Below, one piece after another: positions 19,741 to 31,520 of a stretch of 64,000 nt of DNA. Made by a program: the position numbers and the translations under genes. This DNA comes from Ligula intestinalis (Eukaryota > Platyhelminthes > Cestoda > Diphyllobothriidea > Diphyllobothriidae), in the NCBI GenBank assembly GCA_036362985.1, contig JAYGXS010000003.1, positions 88,389,177 to 88,453,176 on the forward strand, read 5' to 3'. Positions within the stretch are counted from its first letter, which is position 1. The number at the start of each line of letters is the position of its first letter. The notes beneath the pieces were generated by a model that did no database searches, had not been told where the DNA came from, and worked only from the letters and a program-made list of their open reading frames with translations.

Positions 19741-20560
19741 TGAGCTCGTTCTGATACTATATTTCGAAGTTGTACTACTTGAAATCGGTTTTGAAGATAG
19801 GATGTGAGGAAAGCAAGGAGTGGGGGCTGAATCCCGTGACTCACTAGCTTCACGATCACTCTTTTATGGGGAACTTTGTCAAAGGCTTTTTAGATCAAGT
19901 AAATTGTAGCTACCGTGTTCCCATCATCTCGATTTCTGGAGACGAATTCCAAGAAAGTGAGATGGCAGAACTGGCATGATTTTTTGGGTAAAAAGGCATG
20001 TTGAGCGGAAGGTATGAGATTTACATTCGTCAGATGGTCTAACATTTGGTTGTAAATTATTTTTTCTAAGATTTTTGTTAAAAACCGATGTTCGGTGAAC
20101 ACTACGATAATTTTGGGCATTGGACCGATTTCCGTTTTTGTAAATTGGGGTGATACAGGATTTTTTCCATATTTTTTGGCTAAGTACCATTTGACTGCAG
20201 TAACAAAAAAGGTAAGACAGAAGGAGGGATTCTATCCGTTCCATGTGATGAGGAATTGGACAGTTGGCGGATTGCTTTCTCTACAGATTCTTCGTTAAAC
20301 AATATCTCTTGTTATACGAGTGCCGTCATTTCTGTTGGTTGGGGGATTGGTTCTTCCTCCAGCGAATAGTTGGTTATGAAATGCTCGTTAAATAGATTTG
20401 CTATTCGGTTGTCATTTGTTATTACTATTCCTTGGTCATCAAACGTGATTAAGGGGCCTTGTTTTTGATGACTATTTATTTGTTTCTGGAAGATTTGGGC
20501 TGTCCCTTCTGGGGACTCGATTGTCCAAATTACTAAGCCATATATTTTCAGTCTATCTCT
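19741..20560 (-). pseudogene. CR1-like LINE RT fragment (copy C)
   Basis: The minus strand encodes, 5' to 3', GPLITFDDQGIVITND, RIANLFNEHFITNYSLEEE, a stretch around SSSHGTDRIPPSVL, then TKILEKIIYNQMLDHL, AQHAFLPKKSC, VATIYLI.KAFDKVPHKR and LLAFLTSYLQNR. This is the pre-RT linker plus RT motifs 0-A. It is related to, but distinct from, copies A and B. It lies head to head with copy B at about 20560. The palm is truncated before YADD. Confidence 0.7.
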
Positions 20561-22850
20561 CAAATTGTTTCTTTCCGGACACTTGGAAGACATCCATTAT
20601 TCTTCCAGTCTTAAAGTCAGAATCTCGTTCGGACATTAATAAATACCGCAGTCTTCATAAACACCGGCCCTAGCTAACTTTCTCGAAAAGATCATTTTTA
20701 ATCAAATTCTCAATTTTTGCCTAAAAAATAAGCTTTTAAGCGACCCGCAGCATGGTTTTCCACCCGGAAGATCATGCGAGACGTGTCACTTAGCTTTTCT
20801 TAACCACGTCACTTCCCTCCGTATCAAGCGGCAATCCGTGGTAGTTATCTTCTTTGACCTGAGCAAAGCCTTCGGCAAGGTACCGCACAGACTGCTTCTG
20901 GTAAAATTGGGAGCCATTGGCATCCGTCCCCCTCTCCCCGACTTCATCGGTTCCTACTTGTCTTACCGCAGCTAGAAGGTCGTTGTAGGTAAAAGTTACT
21001 CCAGTGTTCAGCTGATCACGATTGGCGTTTTTCAAGGCACTGTCTTAGGTCCTTTACTCTTCATTCTATGCATAAATGAAATGTCGAATGTTCTGAAAAA
21101 TTCACACAATCTCATGTATGTAGGTGACCTCAAATACATATTCTCATTTTCTAAGGACATCACAATTATGTGCTTTGATAAAATGAATGCGGACCTACTT
21201 ACACTCTCACGTTGGAGTGCTGCCTGACAGATGGAATTCTCTCCATCCAAGTGTAATTTCATGTGTTTTGGTTTCGTCAAACTTCCCCATCCCCTAGTCT
21301 CTCAAAATACTCCACTTTTATAACGATCCACTATAAACTACTTAGGTCTAAGCTACACAAATAAACTAGCATTGTCACCCCGTGGGCCTTAAATATACAA
21401 ATTTTTATTATTATGCGGATCGAATATCTGCAAAGGCTGCAGAGATATGTGGTTTTATATCACACAATTTCTTCCTGCTGGAAATAAAGTTAAAGCTTTA
21501 TCGCATGTATGTTCTACCCATCCTAGAATACTGCTGTCCCCTCTTTGGTGTCATGAATGCTTCTGACCGCGGTTAGATTGAAAATGTACAGAGGGTATTC
21601 ACTTGCAAAATATTCGCTCTTCGTCGATCCACTATCTCTTATACGGAGAGATGTCAGTTTGCGAACATGTCATTTCTTTGGGTCAGAAGACTCGAAGCGG
21701 GCCTCTGTTTCCCCTTTCGCGTTCACTCTACCCCTTACCTTTCACGAATCAACTCTCTCATTCTCGCAGATAGACCTTATGCCACTCGTAATTCGTCCAG
21801 GATGATTGCATCCCCCTTTAGCTCCACTTCGATCCATTTTCACTTCTTTGCCTCCAAATATGCCTTCCTCTGGAATAATAATCCCCTCGAAATTAGGCTG
21901 TCGTCTAACTTAGCAGTTTTTAAAGTCAAATTAAGTTACCAGTTAACTTCGGAAGCTATAAAGTCCTTGTTATCCGTCTCCTTCCCAAACATACAATATT
22001 TGGACTTTGAAAAGGGTCCCCTGGTATCTGAGGTGTTTATATTTACATAACATTGTTTTCCATCTTTGTCTATTTCTTCCTCTATAGAGTGATATTTGCA
22101 ACGATGTTTCGTCCCCATCTCTGTCCAGTCATTTTTTCCGTTTCCCAATTCTCCGTTTAACAACCCTGACGATAGGCTTCATGGTCTTTAGTCATGATCT
22201 TGGTGGTTCTGCTAATTTTGCCCGCTCGTCGCTGAACACCGCAGTCTACAAAGTCGCATCTTCGGCGTTTCGTTGATGATCAAGTGACCTCTGCCGTTCA
22301 ATCTCTTGTCAACCTTGTTGTCGGCTATGACCTCCTCCGGTCTTAACTCCCTGATGGTTGATCATGAAGCCAGTCGGGCAGTGTTACAGTGGTGAACGAC
22401 AGCCTCTGCTGCTATATGATTTCTCCAATTAACAATAAGCATTTCCAACCCTCATACGTTCTCATCAACAGTCCTGTCTCATTTGCACTGCAATCAATCA
22501 TCTAGACCAACCGACTTAATTTTTTTGAAGCAAATTTTTTCTCCTACGTTTTGTTTTTGAGCGGGGTTCGCTGAAATCTGCCCCCGTTTTAATGGTAGGA
22601 GCTTTTTTTACTGCTTCCTCCTTAGTTCACCGTGCGTTTCAGAGCGTGTTGACTACTATTTTAAAACGAAGATATGTTGGTGAATATGAATGAATCTCCC
22701 AACATTACTAAACGCTCCCGCTGCCTATGTGATTCTTTCACGGAGAGCAGCATTTATCAACTTTGCATTTATTTTTCCACAGCACTAAGTTTGCAATGAT
22801 GAGGCCCTCAGAAACTAAAATATAAAATTTATTTATTATTTATGATAATT
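20560..22850 (+). mobile_element. CR1-like LINE, 5'-truncated (copy B)
   Basis: The + strand sequence aligns along the RT and 3' UTR of copy A: TSIILPVLKSESRSDINKY, GFPPGRSCETCH, VVIFFDLSKAFGKVPH, GTVLGPLLFILCINEMSN, MYVGDLKYIFSF, then the thumb and AASSRMIASPF. The catalytic YADD is YVGD, so it is dead. The ~700-bp 3' UTR (22050-22790) matches 7460-8170 of copy A and ends in the GAGGCCCTC hairpin region and an ATTT tail. A 31-bp LINE tail is inserted at 21382. Confidence 0.78.
21382..21412 (+). mobile_element. 31-bp LINE 3'-tail insertion
   Basis: Copy A runs uninterrupted where copy B has GTGGGCCTTAAATATACAAA plus a short T-rich ATT tail. That is precisely the terminal piece of the LINE family ending at 30625 (GGGCCTTAAATATACAAATT). 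Flanks are CACCCC and ATGCGG with no duplication. It looks like an extremely 5'-truncated insertion. Confidence 0.7.
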
Positions 22851-23530
22851 TTATTACCCCATAGCTCCACATCTAACCGTTCTCGTTTTTTACCTCCAAA
22901 TGTGCTTTTATTTGGAACAACCTTCCTCCCGAAATTAGGTTGTCTACTACATTATCGATTTTCAAAGGCGAGTTATGTAAGCATTTAAATTTTGAGGAAA
23001 TAAAGTCGTTTCTGTCTGTTCCATTTCCAAACACGCAATTTGTAGATTTCACAGAGGATCCTTCTGGCATTTAAAGCTGTTCCCAGGATACGGTGAACTT
23101 AGACCTTATTGCTTGGCCGCCAACTTATCGGTGGTCTGCGGAGTCTGGTGGGTCAAATCTGGGTGATGTTGCCTTTAATTCCACTGCCCTCTCCTGTTGT
23201 TCCGGATAACCCCTTCTTACCTTACCGCTGTATTATTTTTTCCCATGACAATAAGTGTCCCGAACCCTCAACAACAGGATCCCAACTAACTGTACCACGC
23301 TACGTCTTAAGGCAGCATTTTTTCCTACATATTTTTCGGAAATCAGTGGCTCGCTGAACACGGCCACCGATGTAGGAATTTTTTGCTGCCCAGCTAATTA
23401 TTTGATAAGAGTTCGTTGTTGATAAGAAATATTTTTTAATTTTTTCATATTTTCGCGAAAGCACTAAATTTGTAATGAAAGGGCCCCTTGGGCCTTAAAT
23501 ATACAATTCATTTATTTATTTGTTTATTCT
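22851..23530 (+). mobile_element. CR1-like LINE 3' end (copy H)
   Basis: Begins inside the last part of ORF2, parallel to 21840-22040 of copy B, then a 3' UTR with GGCTCGCTGAACACGGCCACC and the ends GGGCCCCTTGGGCCTTAAAT and (ATTT)n. Its 3' UTR matches 30421-30625, so it belongs to the same subfamily as the fuller element. It sits directly behind the tail of copy B. Confidence 0.7.
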
Positions 23531-23689
23531 TAAGACATTTCGAATAGGAAAGGCCCGCACAGCTCCATAATCAAATTCTCGGCCATGACCTCTTAAAGTT
23601 ATTTTAGAAACTTAAGCAGAGGCGCAACTTCTGCTAGAGCGCAAACCATCCTTTCGGAGTCTGCAAGCTTTTTCAGCTGGATTACGAGT

Positions 23690-26570
23690 TAAAAGAGTGG
23701 AGAAAGATGAGACAACTAAAAATAGAGGTGGAGAAACGGAGAACCAATGGCGAGACAAATCTCAAAATAAGAGAGGGACAAATAGTTCAAGTCGAAAGGA
23801 CATCTCTCTGCTCGGAGCCGGTAATAGTGACCGCCTAGCTGTCCCACCACCGAGACCTAAGACATGCCCTCTTAAATTGGTCGTTTTAAATGCCAGATAA
23901 CTGCTTAATAAAATGCCTCTCTTCCAGACTCTGGTTTTCGTCAACCGCCCAGACATTGTTATGGTAAAAGAGACATGGGCATCGGCCCGTTAAGGTGACT
24001 CTGATTTCTCTGTTCAAGGCTATGCATGCATTGGGAATGATCGAGACAATAGCCGTGGCGGAGGAAGCTGCGTCTGTATTAAGCAGCCACTTACATTTCT
24101 GCCGTTGGACTATCCACAATTTGCGGCGGTGAAGCAGAGCTGCTGGCTAAAAGTTGCTCCAAAGAAAAGCTTCTACTTACTTGTTGGCTGTGTTGATCGC
24201 CCACCTAAGGCCAATGTGGTTTATGATATTTGTCTCTCGCAGTCACTTCTTGCCGCAGCTGATATGAATCTGCGGCATGTATTGCTTGATTGCAGACGAC
24301 TTCAATCTTTCTGACGTGCAATGGTTTCTATCCTCCGGTCCTTCAACGTTTGAGAAAGTACTTAAGGCTGTAGATATTGGCATGTGGGATCAGGTGGTCA
24401 ATTTTCCCACCAGGGGAGCAAACATACTGGACCTAATTTCCTGTGCATGATGTGAACCACTTTCAGTGTCATCTTAAGACCACATGGGAGTACAGACCAT
24501 CTCAGAGTTTTTGTTCACTAGAACTGGAGGCCAATGAAACATTTTCCCAGAAATATAGTATTCATCATGACTTCCGATCAGCAAATACGGCAGCATTACT
24601 GACAAACCTAAACGCTTTCGACTGATCTGAATTTTTCAAATGTACTTATGTACATTTTTGTACCGATACACTGTACAAAGTGCTGGATCCACATAATCTC
24701 CAATTTGTCTAGCGTAAGAAGTAAGTACATGTCAAGGATGAAGTGTTCCTTCCTCTGTCTTTCCGCCGTAAGCGGCGTAGGCTCTCTCGTCGTTTGCATC
24801 AACCGAAGGAAATTTCCGTTCTGCCCTCGATCACACTGATCTTTGGGCAGGCGAAGCAGCTCTCCGAAGGAAAGCAGATAGTTGATGAAGTCCACTTCGC
24901 TAAAAACCCTTTCCTTTATGTTGCGAAACGCTTTTCGCGCACAGTCAAAGTGCGGAGAAAAGTGCAACGCCCCATACGTCCAAACGCCTATGAAAACCCC
25001 ATAGTTGATGCTACATTGACCGCTGATAGTTGCAATGCGTTCCTATCCAGAACGTTTAGTGAAAACTTGGTCGCTTCACTTCCGACTTTTCGGGCTTGAA
25101 CGGGTGCCATCCTCGAAGCCAGTAGCTTTACCCTCTGGTAGGTGACAGTAGCCATTCTTCGTTATCGTCTATCTTATAGTCCAGGACCAGATGGCGTAAC
25201 GGTTAGCCTTCTAAAAGCTAGAGCGTATGATATTTGGCAATCCATTCTAAGTAAAATATTTAACCTTGCTCTTGAGCGTGGAAAATTCTTCGTTGTGGAA
25301 GGAATCGCACACAATGCTTTTTCGCAAGCATAGCCGATCGACGTCATTTGACAACTTTAGGCCAATAAATACACTTCCCGCAGCCTCGATGATCTTAGAG
25401 ACATTGTTAAAAGAAAAGATGATTCGTCATTTGACAGACAAGAACCTGCACAATGCAGCTGAACATGGATTTCTCGAGAAAAGATCTTGTGACACCCGTC
25501 AGCTCTTTTTCTTTGACTATGTGCTGCAATCCACAGAAAGTGGTTTTGCCCTTTTAACTGTATATTTTGATTTTACTAAGGCCTTTGATCGGGTCGATCA
25601 TAAATTCCTCCTTCTCAAAAATTCACCTTTCAGCATAGGTCGAAAGCCTTTGAACTTTAAATCTTCCTATTGGGATGCTTGCACACAACGAGTTAAAATT
25701 TCCAATGTTATCTCCAACCCCACGCATGTGACGAGTGGAGCTATACAGGGTTGTGTACTGGGCCGCTTGTTTTTTGCCTATTTTGTCCAAAGCATTCCTG
25801 ATTGTTTTCAGTATGGAAGACGTTTCATGTACGCTGATAATTTAAGAGTCACTTATTAATATAAACCGGCAGATGGCATCATCGTGCTCGAGCAGGTAAA
25901 AAAGGATCTTCAGGCCTTCGCCCAGTGGTGTTGCACATGGCGCCTCACCCTTTTATGGCACAGATGTTCCGTTCTGGTTTTTGGCGACTATCATCAGCCT
26001 GAACTAAGCATAGACGGTCACGAGCTAAATGTCGCTGGTGTTATCAAGGATAAGGGTATATCCTATTCGAATAGACTCAGTCTGTCAGAGGACTGTGCCC
26101 TGATAGTCTCGAATGCACGCCGAAACACCAGATTTATCCCTAGAAATTCTAAGACCATAAAGTTTAGAACTAGCCTTTTTAATAATATGTACGTGAGAAC
26201 AAGTCTTGAATACTGCTCGTCCCTACTCAATCTTCTGCGTACTAGTGAACGGAATAAAATAGAATCGGTGCAGCGGTTCTTCACTAAAAGTGTTTTTAAC
26301 CACAGCATAGCGCAACTTAGCCTACCAACAAAGGTGTGGACTTATGAAGCTGGATCCATTGTGGCTTTGTAGATTACAGAAGGGTCTAATTTTACTGTTC
26401 AAAGTCTTGAATGGCCAAATATTTAATCCTCTCAGTAAAATAAGGCAGCTCGAGCACTCTCGGTGCGCTAGTCATCGAGATGTGTTTGTATTTCTTCCTA
26501 TGGAATGCACAGTTAAGTACCTGCAATTCTTTTCAATAAACGCCATATCGATCTAGAATTAGCTGCCCAG
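23690..26570 (+). pseudogene. Degraded CR1-like LINE, family F (endonuclease plus RT)
   Basis: Endonuclease remnants are at 23860-24430 (LKLVVLNAR, NRGGGSCVC-like segment, ANILDLI-like end). RT remnants run from 25140: YSPGPDGVTVSLLKA, FDNFRPINTLP, AAEHGFLEKRSC, LLTVYFDFTKAFDRVDHK, GAIQGCVLGRLFF, MYADNLRVTY, then AFAQWCCTWRLTL, IKDKGISYSNRL and VRTSLEYCS. YADD has become YADN and there are many frameshifts, so the copy is dead and old. The 23531-23690 region before it is noncoding. Confidence 0.72.
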
Positions 26571-26639
26571 AAGTATTAAAACCTAGCAAAGCTATCCTAT
26601 GTTTAACAGGGCTATCACTAGTTTTCTACATTCAGGACG

Positions 26640-27150
26640 ATTTCCAGAAATTTTGGGTGCTGTCTCGGTGGAATCACGTTTTCGCTCTGATGGCGTTCGT
26701 GGATTTTGAATCCTGCCAGGCCTCATGCTGACGATAATGCTGCTGAAGCTGTAGCCCGCATTTGGCTAATTCTTCAGCCGACAGCGGGCAACTTTGCCGA
26801 CAAACATTCAAGGAAGACTAAGAACAGTGTTTTCTTGTGCGAACTCTCTCCGTCCCGAACTTATATCCCTTAACGATATGCAAATTTTCTCCCGCTGATG
26901 TGTCAACTCAGTTTACAACCATGCATATATTCCGGTTGTATCGTACCTTTGATGTCAGGTTTTTTTACTTGAACCGAACTCCGTATTTTGTCCAGTGTGG
27001 ACAAAACACAAAATGGAAATAAAGCCAACAGTGGCTCCGAAGGAGAGAGTTTGTTTGGGGTTTCGTTCTGTCTTCGAGGTTTTGGAAGGCACCCAATATG
27101 TGCTTTACTGACGCTTTAAAACTGCCTGTAAACTGGCATAATGAACATTT
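26640..27150 (+). mobile_element. Repeat X, near-complete copy
   Basis: Collinear with 10190-10705 over ~500 bp, from TTTTGGGTGCTGTCTCGG to TGTAAACTGGCATAA. No open frame and no terminal inverted repeats. It lies between LINE F and the fuller LINE. Confidence 0.65.
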
Positions 27151-27581
27151 ATGTAGTAAGTAGACAAATGGATTGTTAAAATGCGTGGATAAGGTGATGA
27201 AAGATTACGTGTTAAAATGTGTGCAACGAAAGTTGTGATTCGACAGGGCTGTTATCCTATGAAACAATTTTTTTTCTTATCTTGATCTACTGACTGACCT
27301 TGAACGCGGTTTGTTCAAATTCGAAGATAAGTGAAGCTTTATATAAATTGATTTATATAAGAGAAGAAACGACTCAAAGTCTTTGGTTTTCTTAAATAAA
27401 TTATCAGTAAGTAACATTTGACTATCTTAGCCAAAATCTGCTACCAAACTCCTTCGTTGATTTGGTCAGATATTGTCCTCTGTTTCATAGAACGCTGTAC
27501 AAATCATTTGTTTTGTACTTCTAGTATTATTCTGAATTCCCAACTGTTTTCGTGATTAGTCTACTTGTTGCTTCGAAAAGT

Positions 27582-28874
27582 ATGAAGGCGACACTTTCAT
27601 TCAGTAGGAAGCCACAGAATTCCAGACCCAAGCGGTGTCTGCGAAAGGCAAACATCATTACTGATATCAGTCTTCAGCCTGACATCAGTATTCAGCCTGA
27701 TCTGACTGCCGAGCAAATAGATTTGTCTGCAATGAAAAATTGCAGCGAGTTTATGTTGAAATTTGGGTCAGTTCTCTCAATCCTTGGGACCCTATTTGAT
27801 GGGAATATCGCTGCAGTTCCCTCTCAGGAATGCAAACGTTTAGATAGTCTCGTTAATTTGGTCGCAAGTGAGTCACAGGATAGACAAAAAAGGTCGTACA
27901 ATTTTATTCTGAAAAACGTTCCGAAATCAATTAGGCCAATGGACGTTGCAATGCATTTCCTCTGCTCCTGTGGATTTAACTATAAAATAGCAGAGGCTAT
28001 AAGACTGTCATCTCGCAGTAAAAACCCACCCATTTTAGTCAAGCTATTTTCACCCATTGAAATAGACGCAATTTTTAAACAGCAAGAGCTTGTTTCCAAA
28101 TATCTGAGAAATGCAATGTATTTCCTCTGTCATGATCTCACTCCAATGGAGCGAAGAATAGCGTCAAGTTCTTCGAATAAAATAGTAATTTCACCGCAAC
28201 CGGCTCAAGTTCCTGGTCGTAGCCCTAGGAAGCCTAGCGAGCCATGTACTTTTATTCCTGCCAAACCTAGATTACTGCTCCCCAGTACAGCAACTGTCTC
28301 ATCCCCCTCAAGTCACCAGACATCCCCGTCTACTTCCAACTTTAATGCTTCCCCAGTTGCCATAGCTAGTAATTCTGTTAGCCCTCCTAGAAATTTCGAA
28401 AAGCCTTCTACGCCAGGTAGACCAACAGCTTCTATACTCGATCAGAGTCCTCCCAAACCTTCTATTAAAGCACCCAATTCAGGTCGTCGAAAGGGTGGGA
28501 TCCGGAACTCAACCGCGAGCATGCAGCCTTCCCAAACACTAACTAAGCCTTTACAACAGGAAGCTAACAAACATATAAGTTACCCTACTTATCACAAGTA
28601 TCATACTGGGCCAGGCTTTCCACCGCTTAATCCTCATAGTTACCTTACCTCGCCCTCCAGCCTCTCTTTCCCGTCTTGGTTTTCCCAATTTCCCGGTAAC
28701 TATCAGCAAACTCACCACGGCACGTATCCCTATGGTCCATCGATCTCACAGAGCTGTCTACCTGCAGCTTTCAGCTATCCCCCTCAGCTTTCTTATGTTA
28801 ATTGTCCTGCTCCAGTCGATGGCTTTTCTCCAAACTTCCAACCAAATTACCCACCTCCAAATTTTTATTACTAA
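27582..28874 (+). CDS. LINE ORF1 protein (RNA-binding, Pro/Ser-rich)
   Basis: I chose the ATG at 27582, giving about 430 residues. The N-terminus is basic (KPQNSRPKRCLRK), followed by two short QPDIS repeats. Residues ~105-205 (KRSYNFILKNVPKSIRP to FLCHDLTPMERRIAS) look like an RRM-type fold as found in ORF1p of many CR1-like LINEs. The C-terminal half is low-complexity Pro/Ser/Asn with a Tyr/Pro/Phe-rich end. I see no CCHC knuckle. ORF1p normally coats LINE RNA. ORF2 overlaps its last ~70 nt in another frame. Fold is inferred, not measured. Confidence 0.75.
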   Translation: MKATLSFSRKPQNSRPKRCLRKANIITDISLQPDISIQPDLTAEQIDLSAMKNCSEFMLKFGSVLSILGTLFDGNIAAVPSQECKRLDSLVNLVASESQDRQKRSYNFILKNVPKSIRPMDVAMHFLCSCGFNYKIAEAIRLSSRSKNPPILVKLFSPIEIDAIFKQQELVSKYLRNAMYFLCHDLTPMERRIASSSSNKIVISPQPAQVPGRSPRKPSEPCTFIPAKPRLLLPSTATVSSPSSHQTSPSTSNFNASPVAIASNSVSPPRNFEKPSTPGRPTASILDQSPPKPSIKAPNSGRRKGGIRNSTASMQPSQTLTKPLQQEANKHISYPTYHKYHTGPGFPPLNPHSYLTSPSSLSFPSWFSQFPGNYQQTHHGTYPYGPSISQSCLPAAFSYPPQLSYVNCPAPVDGFSPNFQPNYPPPNFYY

Positions 28875-30320
28875 ATAAAGATAACCCTAGTTCGATTACT
28901 CAAGCTTCACTAGATATCATCCTGCTTAATGCAAGATCTGTTTTAAATAAGATGGCTCAGCTTAGAGCTATTGCGTTCGAGCTGAAGCCAGATGTTATAT
29001 GCATTACAGAGTCGTGGACCCATCCAGTAATTTCTGATGCTTTACTCATAATAGACGAGTATGATTTCTACCGTCAAGACCGCCCTAGTAAACGTGGTGG
29101 CGGTTGTCTTCTCTATATTAAAGCTATTTTAAAGCATTTCCCCTTCAACCTAGATGCTGAGTCATTCTCGGGCAATTACTGCTTTGCATCCATTATCCTG
29201 TCTCCCCGTCAAAATGCGATTATTGGATGCATTTATAGTCCACCTAACTCATCATCGGAAGATGATGAAAAGCTTTGCGAAATATTTAGGCTGATTTCGG
29301 AGTCCGCCTTTGATGCTAAAGTTATCGCAGGGGATTTCAACTTTCCCGAAATTGATTGGTCATTGAACTGTTGTCCATCCAGATTTCAGCCCTTCCTAGA
29401 TACCATCAATTTTTCAAACTGGTCTCAGTTGGTCTGTTCCCCAACAAGGGATCAGCATATTTTAGATTTAATTTTCACTAATGACATTTTCCCCCTTTTT
29501 GTTGACTACAATCAGAACCTCTTCCCAAGTGACCATACTTTGATCCATTGTTGCCTTCCGCTTGCTTCTACGAAAAAGGCTAGCACCACTCGTACCTACC
29601 GTGCGTTTGACCTAGCTGATATTAATTTAATTAACAACTTTATGGACTCACTAGACTGGCAGGAGCTTTCCTCCACGAACAGTGTAACAATTCTCGGTGA
29701 CTTAATGACGGCAATTTCAAATAGCATTTTGGAATTTGTGCCGATCAAAATTGTTAAGCCTTATACTTCGGACCCCACCGTTCCTCATTTTCTTATGTCT
29801 AGACTGAAGAAATTGCAAAGACAGTTGAAAGACCAGTCTACTAGTTCATTATCGGTGCACCTTAGAATCGCAGAGATTTTCGAATTAGCGTCTAAGATTC
29901 GTCTTACACGTGACAAACATAGGGAATCTTGCGCACTCAGCGAGTTAAACTCTGCAAAATCGATTGCCCAACTGTTCCGCCGTCGGTCCTCCGCTAAACG
30001 AGGTCACGAAATCCCCCCCTTACTGAATGAAAATAAAAACTTTGTGCAAGATGAGTCTGAGAAGGCTGAACTGTTCAATGCGTTCTTTGCAAAACACCTT
30101 ACGACGGAATCTGAACCGGTCCCGTCTTTTCAGCCATGCTCAGTCAATACTATCAGTACCATAGATTTCTCCATAGAAGTAATTCGTAAGCACATTATCC
30201 GTCTAAAAAACTCGCACTCCTCGGGAACTGACGGCCTTCCAAATTCACTTATCAAGAGAGCATTCAGCTTCCCCCGATTGCTAAGTTATCTATTCTCAGC
30301 TTATCTTCTAAACGGTTTCT
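28802..30320 (+). CDS. LINE ORF2: AP-endonuclease and start of RT (cut by gap)
   Basis: Open for about 506 codons to the gap. The endonuclease has all catalytic boxes: LLNARSVLNK, CITESWTHP, RGGGCLLYIK, GCIYSPP, AGDFNFPEIDW, ILDLIFTND and PSDHTLIHC. A linker rich in basic residues follows (RLKKLQRQLKDQ, AQLFRRRSSAKRG). The RT entry motif SHSSGTDGLPNSLIKRA appears before the N block. The frame opens upstream of any ATG: the first ATG is at 28951, inside the conserved nuclease. Translation probably relies on coupling, frameshift or a non-AUG start at the ORF1/ORF2 overlap. Confidence 0.85.
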
Positions 30321-30420
30321 NNNNNNNNNNNNNNNNNNNNNNNNNNNNNNNNNNNNNNNNNNNNNNNNNNNNNNNNNNNNNNNNNNNNNNNNNNNNNNNN
30401 NNNNNNNNNNNNNNNNNNNN
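30321..30420. other. Scaffold gap (100 N) inside a LINE RT
   Basis: Exactly 100 N. The sequence enters at the RT (LLNGF) and leaves in the 3' UTR, so the missing segment is probably the palm, thumb and stop codon. Confidence 0.98.
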
Positions 30421-30625
30421 TAAGGCAGTTTTTTCTCCTAAACTTTTTTTGAACTCGGTGGCCCGCTGAACTCATCCACCGATCTAGGAGTTTTTTTTAC
30501 TGCCGATGACAATTATTTATAAGAGTTCGCTGCTTATCATTATTATTTTTATTTTCACGATAGCACTAAGTTTGTAACGACAGGGCCCCTTGGGCCTTAA
30601 ATATACAAATTATTATTATTATTAT
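30421..30625 (+). repeat. LINE 3' UTR and terminal stem-loop with ATT tail
   Basis: Collinear with 23300-23530. It contains GGCCCGCTGAACTCATCCAC and ends in GGGCCCCTTGGGCCTTAAAT and repeated ATT. GGCCC and GGGCC can pair around a 3-base loop, a plausible RT recognition hairpin. Similar ends occur at 30780, 31467 and, inverted, 32680. Confidence 0.7.
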
Positions 30626-31520
30626 ATTCTCCTTGCGTTACAGGCAGCTACGTGGGGTCAAAGTACAAACATTTCTTATCTCATGCGGTCAGGACTTCTG
30701 TCTTCTACCTGGTGACTTATTCGAGTTAGCGACTGTTTACTGCAATCGCATTTAAGACAGACTAGACATAATAACGACAGGGCCCCTTGGGCCTTAAATA
30801 TACAAATTATTATTATTATTACAGTTCTCCTTTTGTAATCGAGTTGATGAACCTTGGAATGCTCTGCCCTAGATATTGTTATGCACAGATCCGTTGTTCT
30901 CTATATGAATAAAATAGATTGCTTTAGTAATGATCGGCACGTACTACGATATTCACCTTAGCCTACGCCACAGGATACCACCGAGAGACTACATGTTATA
31001 CAACCCATAGTCCTCGCTACTATCCACTGGTATGATTGGCAGGATTATTACTTCATACGTTATCACTTTTATGCGAATTGAAACAATCGACTCCACCGTA
31101 CCTTATGATCTAAAGCTTCGCGGCCCTGTAAATTTCTTCCTAATCCAGGCATGGAATGCTATGCCCACGGACATTGTCAGGTCCTCGTCTGTGAAAAAGC
31201 TCAAGATGAGGTAAAACCAGTATAGCTACCGCGTCCTCTGAGACTATCCCTAGGCAATAATAATAAGTTGTATATTTCAGACAATGTCACAGGAAGCTGC
31301 CGAGTAATTGCATGTTATAAAAAAATACGTCAAGCTACTTTCTAGTATATGGCCCTAGCCTACGCGGTCCTGTAAGGTTCTTTAAAATGACATTCCATAA
31401 CCGGCTGCTGAGGGTCATGGTAGAGCTTTCTATTGTGTCACCTGGAGGGTGGACACGGTAACCAGCGACAGGGCCCCTTGGGCCTTAAATATATTAATTT
31501 TTATTATTTTATTATTAAAT
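30626..31520 (+). repeat. Cluster of degraded LINE 3' ends
   Basis: Pieces resembling the C-terminal extension of CR1-like ORF2 occur: YRQLRG at 30645, LRGPVNFFLIQAWNAMPTDI at 31110, LRGPVRFF at 31370. Terminal hairpins plus ATT tails end at about 30825 and 31510. The pieces appear to be tandemly nested, each truncated at its 5' side. No functional frame remains. Confidence 0.55.

Larger units (their letters stand above)
27151..30625 (+). mobile_element. Best-preserved CR1/Jockey-like LINE, RT mostly inside a gap
   Basis: Contains a ~430-bp 5' region, ORF1, ORF2 with complete AP-endonuclease and the first RT motif, a 100-N gap, and the 3' UTR with GGGCCCCTTGGGCC and (ATT)n. Both ORFs are open up to the gap. 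The true gap length is unknown; comparison with copies A and B suggests more than 1.5 kb of RT is missing. Confidence 0.82.
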
